This document shows, one piece after another, positions 25,710 to 33,423 of a stretch of 54,398 nucleotides of DNA; position 1 is the stretch's first letter; each line of letters opens with the position of its first letter. The notes below the pieces were generated by a model. It made no database searches. It had not been told where the DNA came from and saw only the letters and a program-made list of their open reading frames with translations. A program made the position numbers and the translations under genes. The stretch lies in NCBI RefSeq assembly GCF_012911875.1, contig NZ_JAAXKZ010000023.1, positions 1-54,398 on the forward strand, in the 5' to 3' direction. Source of the stretch: Pseudonocardia bannensis. GTDB taxonomy: Bacteria > Actinomycetota > Actinomycetes > Mycobacteriales > Pseudonocardiaceae.

Positions 25710-27302
25710 TCAGCCTTCGTAGTGGGTCGCGTGCCGCTCGCGCACGACGTTCTTCTGGATCTTGCCGGTGGAGGTGCGGGGCAGTTCGTCGGTGATGATG
25801 ACGGACTTGGGGACCTTGTAGCCGTCGAGGCGCGCCTTCAGCTTCGTGATCAGTTCGGCCTCGTCGAGGGTCTCCCCGGGCTTGGGCACCACGACCGCGG
25901 TGATCGCCTCGCTCCACCGCTCGTGCGGCAGGCCGACCACCACCACCTCGGCGACCCGATCGTCGGCGGCGTAGACGGCCTTCTCCACCTCGATGGACGC
26001 GACGTTCTCCCCGCCGGTCTTGATGACGTCCTTGTAGCGGTCCGCGAACCAGAGCACGCCGCCATCGTCGAAGCGCCCGACGTCGCCGGAGTGGAACCAG
26101 CCGTGGGCGAACGCCTCCGCGGTCGCCTCGGGGTTGTGCAGGTAGCCGTTCATCGTGCTCGGCCCGCGATAGACGATCTCGCCCTGCTCGCCGGCCGGCA
26201 GCAACTCCCCGTCCGGGCCCATGATCGCGACCTGGACACCGGTGATCGGGGTGCCGACCGCGCCGATGTGGCTCAGCTGGTGCTCGGGGCGGAACAGCGT
26301 GGTCACCGGACTCATCTCGGTCTGCCCGAACAGCAGCGCGAAGTCGCAGCCGAACCCGTCGAGGCAGGCTCGGATCAGCGCGTCGGGCATCGGAGCCATC
26401 GCGTAGACGGCGCGGCGCAGGCTGGAGACGTCGCGGTCGGCGAACGACGGGTGGTCGAGCATCGCCCGGTACATCATCGGCAGCCCGAACACCTGGGTGA
26501 TCCGCTCGCGCTCGACGAGCTCCAGCAGTACGGCCGGATCGAACGCGCGCAGCACGTGGATGGTCGCGCCGACCAGCACGGCGGGCGTACAGAACGCGTT
26601 GAGCTGCGCGGTGTGGAACATCGGCATCATCGCGACGAACCGGTCGGAGGCGTTCCAGCCCGAGTCGAGCGCGCTGGACGTCGACTCCAGGTAGATCGCC
26701 AGGTGACTGCCGACCACGCCCTTGGGGAAGGACGTGGTGCCGGACGTGTAGAGGTAGCTCAGCGCGTCGCGGTCACCGACGACGTACCGCGGCTCGGCAT
26801 CCACCTCGGACGCCAGTTCGTCGAGCGTGGACCAGTGCCGGTCGCCGGGTTGCGCGGTGTACTGCGCCCCGGTGCCCGGTGCCACGACGACGTCGGCCAC
26901 ATCGGACACCTTCGTGATCGCCTCGCTCATCGCCGCGACGAGCTGGGTCTCCACGACGATGCCGCGGGCGCCGGAGTGCCCGAGCACGTAGGCCACCTCG
27001 TCGGACCGCCAGCCGAGGTTGATCGGCACGCAGACCACGCCGATCTTGGCGCACGCGTAGTAGACGGCGAGGAACTCCGCGCTGTTGCCCGAGGCGAGCC
27101 CGAGCGCGTCACCCCGGGCGTACCCGCGACCTGCCAGCCCGTGCGCGAGCCGGTTGACGAGTGAGTTGAACTCCGCGTAGGTCCAGCGCCGCTCCCCGTC
27201 GACGACCGCGAGCTGCCCCGGACGGGCCGCGGCCGTGCGGGTGAGCATGTCGCCCACGTTGACCCGGTGGATGAGGTTGTCGGCCAGTTCGTCGGTCGTC
27301 AC
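25710..27302 (-). CDS. AMP-binding acyl-CoA synthetase
   Basis: This is a 530-residue ANL-family ligase. The P-loop is YLYTSGTTSFPKG, A5 is LLFGQTEMSP, the A8 hinge is FADRYKDVIKTGGENV, and the C-terminal catalytic Lys lies in TSTGKIQKN. The GTG at 27302 has GGGAG five bases upstream. It follows the acyl-CoA dehydrogenase by 19 bp. It is not closely similar in sequence to the other ligase of this operon, so the two probably accept different acids. Confidence 0.92.
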   Translation of the reverse strand: MTTDELADNLIHRVNVGDMLTRTAAARPGQLAVVDGERRWTYAEFNSLVNRLAHGLAGRGYARGDALGLASGNSAEFLAVYYACAKIGVVCVPINLGWRSDEVAYVLGHSGARGIVVETQLVAAMSEAITKVSDVADVVVAPGTGAQYTAQPGDRHWSTLDELASEVDAEPRYVVGDRDALSYLYTSGTTSFPKGVVGSHLAIYLESTSSALDSGWNASDRFVAMMPMFHTAQLNAFCTPAVLVGATIHVLRAFDPAVLLELVERERITQVFGLPMMYRAMLDHPSFADRDVSSLRRAVYAMAPMPDALIRACLDGFGCDFALLFGQTEMSPVTTLFRPEHQLSHIGAVGTPITGVQVAIMGPDGELLPAGEQGEIVYRGPSTMNGYLHNPEATAEAFAHGWFHSGDVGRFDDGGVLWFADRYKDVIKTGGENVASIEVEKAVYAADDRVAEVVVVGLPHERWSEAITAVVVPKPGETLDEAELITKLKARLDGYKVPKSVIITDELPRTSTGKIQKNVVRERHATHYEG

Positions 27303-27321
27303 GGCAGCTCCCGAAGGCGAC

Positions 27322-28479
27322 TCAGTAGGACCGCGGCAGGCCCAGGCTGTGCTGGGCCACGAAGTTGAGGATCATCTCCCGGTTCACCGGCGCGATCCGC
27401 AGCAACCGGGCCAGCCCCCAGTACGGCAGCAGCCCGTACTCGCTGGCCAGGCCGTTGCCGCCATGGGTCTGCACGGCCGCGTCGATCGCGGCGAGCGCGG
27501 CTTCGGCGGCGGCGTACTTGGCCATGTTCGACGCCTCCCCGGCCGGCAGCCCGCGGTCGTGCAGCCAGGCCGCCTTCTGCGTCATCAGCGCGGCGAGCTC
27601 GGTCTCGATCTTCGCCTGGGCCAGGGGATGCGAGACGCCCTGGTGCGACCCGATCGGCCGGTCCCAGACCTGGCGCTCGTTCGCGTACTGCGCCGCGCGG
27701 GCCAGTGCGTAGCGGGCGATCCCGACGCACAACGCGGCCCCCGTGATGCGCTCCGGGTTGAGCCCGCGGAACACCTGCCGGAAGCCCTGCCCCTCCTCGC
27801 CGACCAGCGCCTCCGGGCCGACCCGGACGTCGTCGAAGTGCAGCACGAACTGCTTCTCCGGCAGCATCGCGTCGACGGGCAGCGGGGTGCGGACCAGGCC
27901 GGGCGCGTCGGTGGGCACGACGAACAGCGACATCCGGGGGCTGCCGTCCTCGCCACGTCCGCTGCGCGCGACGACGAGCAGCGCGTCGGCCTCGTCGACA
28001 CCGGAGATGTAGTGCTTGGTGCCGTTGAGCAACCAGTCGCCGTTGCCGTCGCGGGTCGCCGCGGTGGCGAGCTTGTGGGTGTTCGACCCGGCGTCCGGCT
28101 CGGTGATCGCGAAGACGACCTTGCTCTCGCCGCTGGCCAGCCGGGGCAGCCACTGCTTGCGCTGCTCGTCGGTGCCGAACTCGGAGATCACCTCGGCCGA
28201 GATGGCCGCCGAGACCAGCAGCAGGAGCAGCGGGGTGCCCTGCGCGGCGATCTCCTCGCAGACCATCGCGAGCTCGACCAGCCCACCGCCTCCGCCGCCG
28301 TAGGCCTCCGGGACGTTGACCCCGATGAAGCCCGCGGCGCCGAGCGCGGCCCACAGCTCGTCGCACGGCTCGCCCGCGCGGGCGCGCTCGGCGTAGTACC
28401 GCCCGCCGAAACCGGCCGCGATCGCGCCGACCGCGGCTCGCAGGTCGCGGTGCTCGTCGCTGTCGAGGAAGTCCACCAT
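27322..28479 (-). CDS. acyl-CoA dehydrogenase with helix-G-type catalytic Glu candidate
   Basis: This 385-residue flavoprotein opens the operon. The FAD-binding segments VVFAITEPDAGSNTHKLAT and LNGTKHYISGVDEAD and the helix ERQVWDRPIGSHQGVSHPLA are typical. The C-terminal loop that in most family members holds the catalytic Glu (YEGT) reads RIAPVNRE here. The Glu in GLNPERITGAA instead lines up with the helix-G base of isovaleryl-CoA dehydrogenase, which fits branched-chain substrates. ATG 28479 is chosen because longer frames run through the divergent promoter. It is probably repressed by the adjacent TetR protein. Confidence 0.92.
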   Translation of the reverse strand: MVDFLDSDEHRDLRAAVGAIAAGFGGRYYAERARAGEPCDELWAALGAAGFIGVNVPEAYGGGGGGLVELAMVCEEIAAQGTPLLLLLVSAAISAEVISEFGTDEQRKQWLPRLASGESKVVFAITEPDAGSNTHKLATAATRDGNGDWLLNGTKHYISGVDEADALLVVARSGRGEDGSPRMSLFVVPTDAPGLVRTPLPVDAMLPEKQFVLHFDDVRVGPEALVGEEGQGFRQVFRGLNPERITGAALCVGIARYALARAAQYANERQVWDRPIGSHQGVSHPLAQAKIETELAALMTQKAAWLHDRGLPAGEASNMAKYAAAEAALAAIDAAVQTHGGNGLASEYGLLPYWGLARLLRIAPVNREMILNFVAQHSLGLPRSY

Positions 28480-28489
28480 GACTCCAGAT

Positions 28490-28505
28490 GTGATCGGCCG
28501 TTCAC
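28490..28505. promoter_or_regulatory. candidate TetR operator between divergent genes
   Basis: GTGATCGGCCGTTCAC is a 16-base palindrome with one mismatched pair. It lies between the acyl-CoA dehydrogenase start (28479) and the TetR start (28544), where a repressor could cover both promoters. A CATGAT at 28532-28537 would be the -10 box of a leaderless TetR message. Confidence 0.6.
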
Positions 28506-28543
28506 TCATGGCGACCCTAGCGGCCGGCTGCCATGATGACCAG

Positions 28544-29179
28544 ATGGTGAGCCAGCGGCCGCCGGGTTCGCGGCGGCAGCGCGACCCCGAGCGCAAGGCG
28601 CGGATCCTCGCCGCCGCCGCCGAACTGACGGCGCGGCGGGGCTTCCACGCCGTCGGGATGGCCGACATCGGTGCCGAGGCCGGGATCGTGGGCTCCGGGA
28701 TCTATCGTCACTTCGACAGCAAGGACGCCATCCTGCTGGCCCTGCTCGACCAGGTGATGGACCGGCTGCAGACCGGCGCCGCCACCATCGTGTCCACCGC
28801 GCGCAGCGACCGGGCGGCCCTGTCCGCGCTGGTCCGCGACCACATCCGGGTCGCCGTGCAGGACCGCAGCGTGCTCGCGGTCTATCACCGGGAGATCCAC
28901 AACCTGCCCGAGGAGGACCGCCGCAGGCTACGCCGCCGGCAGCGCCACTACCTCGAGGAGTGGGTGCACGTGCTCACGCCGCTGCGCCGCGACCTGGCCG
29001 ACGGCGAGATCCGCCTCGCGGTGCACGCAGCCATCGGCGCCATCCAGTCCACGTTGTTCTTCCGCAGCGGCCTGAGTTCCGAACGGCTCACCGCACTGCT
29101 CGACACGATGGCGCACGGGTGTCTCGGCGTGGACCCGGAACCGACCGGCAACGGTGAACTGCTGATTACTAGTCCTTGA
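28544..29179 (+). CDS. TetR-family regulator
   Basis: This is a 211-residue repressor. The HTH domain spans about residues 16-63 (KARILAAAAELTARRGFH, VGMADIGAEAGI, GSGIYRHFDSKDAIL). The rest is an all-helical ligand domain. The ATG at 28544 sits seven bases after a CATGAT box and has no ribosome site, suggesting leaderless translation; a GTG follows immediately. The divergent position suggests that it controls the acyl-CoA dehydrogenase operon, with an acyl-CoA or free acid as the likely inducer. The tail is slightly unusual (ends LLITSP) and runs close to the next promoter. Confidence 0.92.
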   Translation: MVSQRPPGSRRQRDPERKARILAAAAELTARRGFHAVGMADIGAEAGIVGSGIYRHFDSKDAILLALLDQVMDRLQTGAATIVSTARSDRAALSALVRDHIRVAVQDRSVLAVYHREIHNLPEEDRRRLRRRQRHYLEEWVHVLTPLRRDLADGEIRLAVHAAIGAIQSTLFFRSGLSSERLTALLDTMAHGCLGVDPEPTGNGELLITSP

Positions 29180-29196
29180 TCTGATCGGCTCCGAAG

Positions 29197-29216
29197 GGAA
29201 TGCTGAGCGGCATTCC
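29197..29216. promoter_or_regulatory. inverted repeat GGAATGC-N6-GCATTCC before the third AMP ligase
   Basis: Perfect 7-base arms surround TGAGCG, 18 bases before the ligase start. Its place immediately ahead of the ribosome site suggests an operator or a leader hairpin. It could also terminate the TetR transcript, although no U-run follows. Confidence 0.45.
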
Positions 29217-29234
29217 TGCAGCAAGGGGGCTGTG

Positions 29235-30899
29235 ATGACCGACCCGGCCGATCTCGACGTCACGTCGCTGCGCGGGCGGCGCGCCGTCCACCGCTGGGAA
29301 CGCACCTCGGTCGGCGATGTCCTCGAACGGCTCACCTGGAGCTACCCGGACCAGGTTGCGATCACCGGCTGGACCGGCGCCTACGGCGACGAGCGATTCC
29401 GCCGCGTGACCTACCGCGAGGCCGACCAGGTCGCCAACCAGATCGCGCACGCGCTGGCCGCCCGGGGTCTGGAACCGGGCGCACGGGTGCTGCTGTTCTG
29501 CGAGAACTCCGTCGAGGCCTACCTCGCCAAGATCGGGATCGCGAAGGCCGGCATGGTCGCGGTGCCGCTGAACCCGAACCTGGCCGGCGACGTCGTCGAG
29601 CACCTGATCGGGCTGACCGAGCCGGGCTTCGCGATCGTCGACGCCGAGCTGTGGCCGCGCGCCGAGCAGCCCTTCACCCGCACGGGCCTCGGCGTCGGCG
29701 CCACGATCACCATCGGCGGCGGCCCGGTCGCGGGCAGCCCGTCGTTCACCGAGTTGGTGGCCGGGCACCCGGTCACCGAGCCCGACGTCGAGATCCACGG
29801 CGACGACATCTGGCAGCTGCTGTTCACCTCGGGTACGACGTCCATGCCCAAGGGCGTGATGATCTCCCACAGCTCGACGCACCTGGCCGCGATGAACTTC
29901 GCGCTGTCGCTGACCCGCGGGATCCCGCTGGAGTGCGACCTGCGGCTGGCCGTCTTCCTGCCGGTCATCTACCACATCGGCGACCAGATCTTCACGTTCT
30001 CCGCGTTCCTGTCCGGCGGCAGCCTGTTGCTCGGCCGCCGCCCGGCCCCCGACCAGGTGGCCCAGGCCGTCGCCGAGGAGCGGGTGACCGCGCTGTGGGC
30101 CGGTTCGCCGCAGTTCGTCGGCGCGTTGGCCGCCGACCTGGAGGGGCGCCCCGAACTCGATGTGACGAGCCTGCGGGTACTCGTCTACGGCTGGGGTGCG
30201 CTCGCCCCGGCGCTGCTCGGCATGCTGGAGAAGCTGTGCGGCCGGGGGCTGGTGACCTTGGGCATCTTCGGCCAGACCGAGGCGATCGCGTGCCACCGGT
30301 TCTGGCCCGGCAAGTGGGCCGAGGTGCACCGGCGCACCGCCCCGGCCACCAACTACGTGGGCGTACCGAGCCCGCTGCTCGCCTCCGACGTCGTCGACGA
30401 GTCGGGCGAGCCGGTCCGCGGAGTGCCCGGCGAGGCCGTCTACCGATCCCCGATCATGACCGCCGGCTACTACCGCAACGAGGAGGCCACCCGGGAGGCG
30501 TTCCGCGGCGGCTGGTTCCACTCCGGCGACAGCGCCACCGTCGACGACGACGGCCTGCGGATCATGGTCGACCGCTACAAGGACATCGTGAAGACCGGCG
30601 GGGAGAACGTGTCCAGCATCCGGGTCGAGGCGGTGCTGCACGCGCATCCGGACGTGCTCCGGGCCGCCGTCATCGGGCTGCCGCACGATCGGTGGGGCGA
30701 GGCCGTTACCGCCGTCGTGGTGCCGCGGCCCGGGACCGCGCCCTCGGAGCAGGACGTCGTCGGCTTCTGCCGGGAGCGGCTCGGCGGGTTCGAGACGCCG
30801 AAGCGGGTCGTGTTCGCCGACGCGCTACCCGAGACCGTCGGCGGCAAGGTCCTCAAGTACAAGCTCCGCCGGCAGCACGCCGCCCTGTACGAAGCCTGA
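29235..30899 (+). CDS. AMP-binding acyl-CoA synthetase
   Basis: This 554-residue ANL ligase is the third in the window. The P-loop is LLFTSGTTSMPKG, A5 is GIFGQTEAIA, A8 is MVDRYKDIVKTGGENV, and the catalytic Lys is in VGGKVLKYKLR. The ATG at 29235 has AAGGGGG five bases upstream; a GTG directly before it is possible. It starts 55 bp after the TetR gene on the same strand and ends at a bidirectional terminator. It is probably part of the TetR regulon, inferred from position only. Confidence 0.92.
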   Translation: MTDPADLDVTSLRGRRAVHRWERTSVGDVLERLTWSYPDQVAITGWTGAYGDERFRRVTYREADQVANQIAHALAARGLEPGARVLLFCENSVEAYLAKIGIAKAGMVAVPLNPNLAGDVVEHLIGLTEPGFAIVDAELWPRAEQPFTRTGLGVGATITIGGGPVAGSPSFTELVAGHPVTEPDVEIHGDDIWQLLFTSGTTSMPKGVMISHSSTHLAAMNFALSLTRGIPLECDLRLAVFLPVIYHIGDQIFTFSAFLSGGSLLLGRRPAPDQVAQAVAEERVTALWAGSPQFVGALAADLEGRPELDVTSLRVLVYGWGALAPALLGMLEKLCGRGLVTLGIFGQTEAIACHRFWPGKWAEVHRRTAPATNYVGVPSPLLASDVVDESGEPVRGVPGEAVYRSPIMTAGYYRNEEATREAFRGGWFHSGDSATVDDDGLRIMVDRYKDIVKTGGENVSSIRVEAVLHAHPDVLRAAVIGLPHDRWGEAVTAVVVPRPGTAPSEQDVVGFCRERLGGFETPKRVVFADALPETVGGKVLKYKLRRQHAALYEA

Positions 30900-30907
30900 C
30901 CGAGCGC

Positions 30908-30933
30908 CGCCCCGGTCGCCGGCCACCGGGGCG
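30908..30933. terminator. bidirectional terminator between ligase and Mn exporter genes
   Basis: CGCCCCGGT (30908-30916) and ACCGGGGCG (30925-30933) form a perfect 9-bp stem with an 8-base loop in the 42-bp gap between two convergent genes. Confidence 0.7.
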
Positions 30934-30941
30934 TCGCGGGC

Positions 30942-32225
30942 TCAGCCGACGCGCGTCCGCTCCGGGTGTTCGTCAGTCGGCCCGGACTGGGCGGGCGGCT
31001 CCGACCGGCGCAGCCGGGGGAGGAAACGCCCGGTCCGCTCGACGTAGCCCGCGTACGCCTCGCCGTAGGCCTCGGCCAGTCCGGGCTCGCGTACGGACCT
31101 GGCCTCGATCTGCACGGCCACGACGATCAGCACCGTGGCGAGCACCCCGACGAGCGTCGGCACCATGAGCAGCGTGCCCGCGGTGGCCACCACCATGCCG
31201 GTGAACCCGGGATGGCGGACCCGCGAGTAGACGCCCCGGGGGGCCGGCGCCGAGCCTGATCCGTCACCGGTGTGGCGTGCGGAGCCGATCTGGGCCTGCG
31301 AGGTGAGCAGCAGGGCCACCCCGAGGAGCATCAGCCCGGCGCCCACGACCACGACGCCGGGGTCGCTGAACAACGCGAGCGGCTGGATGACGTCGGCCGC
31401 GACGAGCAGCGGCGCAGCCAGGCCCAGTAGCAGGGACATCCCGAACAACAGCCGGGCCCACCAGCCCGGCCAGCCGACGACGCCGGGCCTCGCGAGCACC
31501 GGCGGGTGCTCGGCCCGCGACAGCGCGCGGCGCCGGCCGATCGCTCCGACGACGACCGCCGCCAGGCCCAGGACCAGCGCGATCCGGCCTGCGGCGTGGT
31601 GGTCGAGCATCGCCGCGACGACATCCCAGGCCGGGCGCCCGGACAGCTGCTCGGTGGCGTCGGCCAGCAGCCAGAGCCCGAAGACGAAGAACAGCGCGGA
31701 GGCGCCGAACTTGATGGCCCGCTCGGGCAGGTGCCGGCCCAGTTGGCGGCCGACGACGATGGCGAGTGCGTCGGCGACGACCATGCCGACCGTCGAGCCG
31801 AGCCAGACGCCGAACCAGCCGTGCTGGGTGGCCAACGTGATCGTGGCGAGCATCGTCTTGTCGCCGAGCTCGGCCAGGAAGAACGCCACCGACGCCGCCA
31901 CGACCGCCGAACGCGTCGGCTTCTCGGCCTTCTCCTGCTCCTCGTCGGTCAGTGAGTCGCCGCGCAGGGTCCAGGCCCCGAAACCGACGAAGGCGATCGC
32001 CGCGATGAGCGCGATCCAGCCGGTGGGTAGCGCGGCGCCGAGCCCGTAACCGACCGCGACCGACACCGCGTGCACGACGGCCGTGGCGATGGTGATCCCG
32101 GCCAGCACCGGCAGTGCCCGGTAACGGGTGGCGAACGTCAGCGCCATGAGCTGGGACTTGTCGCCGAGCTCGGCGACGAAGATGACCCCGAAGCTGATCG
32201 CGAACGCGACCAGGAAACCGTCCAT
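30942..32225 (-). CDS. GDT1/TMEM165-family Mn2+ exporter fused to an isoprenylcysteine/PEMT-type methyltransferase-like domain
   Basis: Residues 1-190 are a complete UPF0016/GDT1 transporter: six membrane segments and both metal-binding signatures, AELGDKS at 18-24 and AELGDKT at 118-124. The family exports Mn2+ in bacteria. Residues from about 210 to 405 form a second membrane module with four to five helices and the signature of phospholipid/isoprenylcysteine methyltransferases: GVYSRVRHPGFTGM (331-343), IEARSVREPGLAEAYGEAYAGY, RTGRFLPRL. Both parts are in one uninterrupted frame. The function of the second domain is unknown. A manganese riboswitch precedes the ATG at 32225. A disordered charged tail ends the protein. 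Confidence 0.9.
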   Translation of the reverse strand: MDGFLVAFAISFGVIFVAELGDKSQLMALTFATRYRALPVLAGITIATAVVHAVSVAVGYGLGAALPTGWIALIAAIAFVGFGAWTLRGDSLTDEEQEKAEKPTRSAVVAASVAFFLAELGDKTMLATITLATQHGWFGVWLGSTVGMVVADALAIVVGRQLGRHLPERAIKFGASALFFVFGLWLLADATEQLSGRPAWDVVAAMLDHHAAGRIALVLGLAAVVVGAIGRRRALSRAEHPPVLARPGVVGWPGWWARLLFGMSLLLGLAAPLLVAADVIQPLALFSDPGVVVVGAGLMLLGVALLLTSQAQIGSARHTGDGSGSAPAPRGVYSRVRHPGFTGMVVATAGTLLMVPTLVGVLATVLIVVAVQIEARSVREPGLAEAYGEAYAGYVERTGRFLPRLRRSEPPAQSGPTDEHPERTRVG

Positions 32226-32298
32226 GATCGAAAATCCACCCCTCGATCTCGCCGGATCGAGGACGCGAGCATCTTCGATCCGGCATCTGCCAGATCGA
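32226..32298 (-). promoter_or_regulatory. riboswitch expression platform of five alternating complementary hexamers
   Basis: Reading the transcript toward the start codon, TCGATC (32298-32293), GATCGA (32280-32275), TCGATC (32260-32255), GATCGA (32248-32243) and TCGATC (32231-32226) alternate. Each TCGATC can pair with either neighbouring GATCGA. The second GATCGA continues into the ribosome site (GATCGAGGGG), and with CCTCGATC it forms an 8-bp stem that hides it. The first TCGATC overlaps the 3' strand of the aptamer stem P1. Confidence 0.7.
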
Positions 32299-32391
32299 AG
32301 GTCTCGCTCGCCTGGTGGTGCAGGCCGCGCGGCCGGGAGGTCCGAGGACCGCCAGTGTGTCGACCGCGACGTTGGGAGCTACTCCCCTTCG
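32296..32391 (-). ncRNA. yybP-ykoY manganese riboswitch aptamer
   Basis: In the transcript the 5' consensus GGGGAGTAGC (plus-strand 32378-32387) and the 3' consensus GCGAGCGAGACC (about 32299-32311) are both present. They are enclosed by a P1 stem of CGAAGG (32391-32386) with CCTTCG (32301-32296). Between them GTCGACACACTGGCGGTCC follows the class pattern. The aptamer is about 96 nt and lies 70 nt ahead of a Mn2+ exporter gene, the classic target of this riboswitch. Mn2+ binding should raise expression. Confidence 0.9.
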
Positions 32392-32481
32392 CTGCACGGA
32401 ACGCTACGCCGGACGGTCCAAGCTGTCCCCAGGAGGTGTCTCACGCCACTCAGACACCACCCAGGGACAACGCCCAGGGCC

Positions 32482-33006
32482 TCAGAAGAACCAGTGCACC
32501 GGCTCGCTGCCCCGCTCGGTCAGGTCGCCGAACCGGCCGCCGAGGAACGCCAGTGGCGCTCCCGGCCGGTCACAGACCTGCCGCACGTGGCCGATGACCA
32601 CGACGTGGTCACCCGCCTCGAAGTGCCGATCGACCGTGCACTCCAGGTGGGCCAGCGCGTCGGGTACGACCGGCACCTCGTGCTCCCCGTGGTCGCCGTA
32701 GCGCAGCGGCAACCCGTCGAAGTGGTCTGCACCGCGGCGGGCGAACCGCAGCGCGATCTCCTCCTGCCGGGCGCCGAGCACGTTCACCGCGAACCGGCCG
32801 GCGCGCACCACAGCGTCGGTGGTGCGCGCTCCCGTGGTCAGGCACACGAGCAGCAGCGGCGGCTCCAGCGACACCGACGTCAGGGAGTTGACCGTCATAC
32901 CGTGCGGCTCGTCGCCGTCGAGCGCGGTCACCACCGCGACACCGGTCGCGAACCGGCCGATGGTGCGCCGCATGGTCAACGGATCGACGCTGGTCGGTGC
33001 CGACAT
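32482..33006 (-). CDS. flavin reductase (HpaC-like)
   Basis: This is a 174-residue flavin reductase-like protein with the FMN-binding split-barrel pattern: RRTIGRFATGVAVVTA, GMTVNSLTSVSLEPPLLLVCL, GRFAVNVLGARQEE and GDHVVVIGHV. It would supply reduced flavin to the HpaB-type monooxygenase encoded two genes upstream. I chose the ATG at 33006, which has GGAGAGGAG before it; a longer frame reaches 33078 but overlaps the cupin. It is the last gene of the seven-gene operon. Confidence 0.92.
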   Translation of the reverse strand: MSAPTSVDPLTMRRTIGRFATGVAVVTALDGDEPHGMTVNSLTSVSLEPPLLLVCLTTGARTTDAVVRAGRFAVNVLGARQEEIALRFARRGADHFDGLPLRYGDHGEHEVPVVPDALAHLECTVDRHFEAGDHVVVIGHVRQVCDRPGAPLAFLGGRFGDLTERGSEPVHWFF

Positions 33007-33026
33007 CACAGGACTCCTCTCCGCGA

Positions 33027-33371
33027 TCAGACGCGGTAGCGCACCTCGAAGGTCGTGACCCCCTCCTCGGAGCGCCACGGCCCGTGCGGCATGCCCGGCG
33101 GGCGGCAGGCGTACATGCCCGCGGTGAAGGTCTCACCCAGCGTCAGGTCGGTGAACGACCCCTCGAGGATGTAGACCTCCTCCCAGAAGTCGTGGATCTG
33201 CACGCCGTTCGGCGTGGAGTCCGCACCCGGCTCGTAGCGCAGGATGCGGGTCGCCACCCCGGTGTCCGGGTCCTTGGCGAGGATCCGCTCCTTGATCTTC
33301 GGGTCGTCACCGGGGCAGATCGTGTACTCGACCTTCTCCACCGGGAAGAACTCGTGTTCCGGCTTCGCCAT
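33027..33371 (-). CDS. small cupin-domain protein
   Basis: This is a 114-residue single-cupin protein of the ChrR/DUF4437-like type. The first cupin motif contains the segment HDFWEEVYILEGSFTDL and the second is CRPPGMPHGPW, which would offer His and Glu metal ligands. The ATG has AGGAAGG upstream. It lies between the HpaB monooxygenase (52 bp) and the flavin reductase (20 bp). It may be a metal-dependent dioxygenase or isomerase acting on the hydroxylated product, or a binding protein. The role is not clear. Confidence 0.85.
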   Translation of the reverse strand: MAKPEHEFFPVEKVEYTICPGDDPKIKERILAKDPDTGVATRILRYEPGADSTPNGVQIHDFWEEVYILEGSFTDLTLGETFTAGMYACRPPGMPHGPWRSEEGVTTFEVRYRV

Positions 33372-33423
33372 GGGACCTTCCTGTGCTGTCGGGGCTGATC
33401 GTCGGTGGGCGGCTGCTCGGCGA

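Noticed and set aside
17253-28479. Reading the carboxylase operon as ordinary propionyl-/acetyl-CoA carboxylase for fatty acid synthesis.
   Set aside because: The beta-subunit pattern, the AtuA gene, the branched-type dehydrogenase and two ligases fit catabolic carboxylation better.
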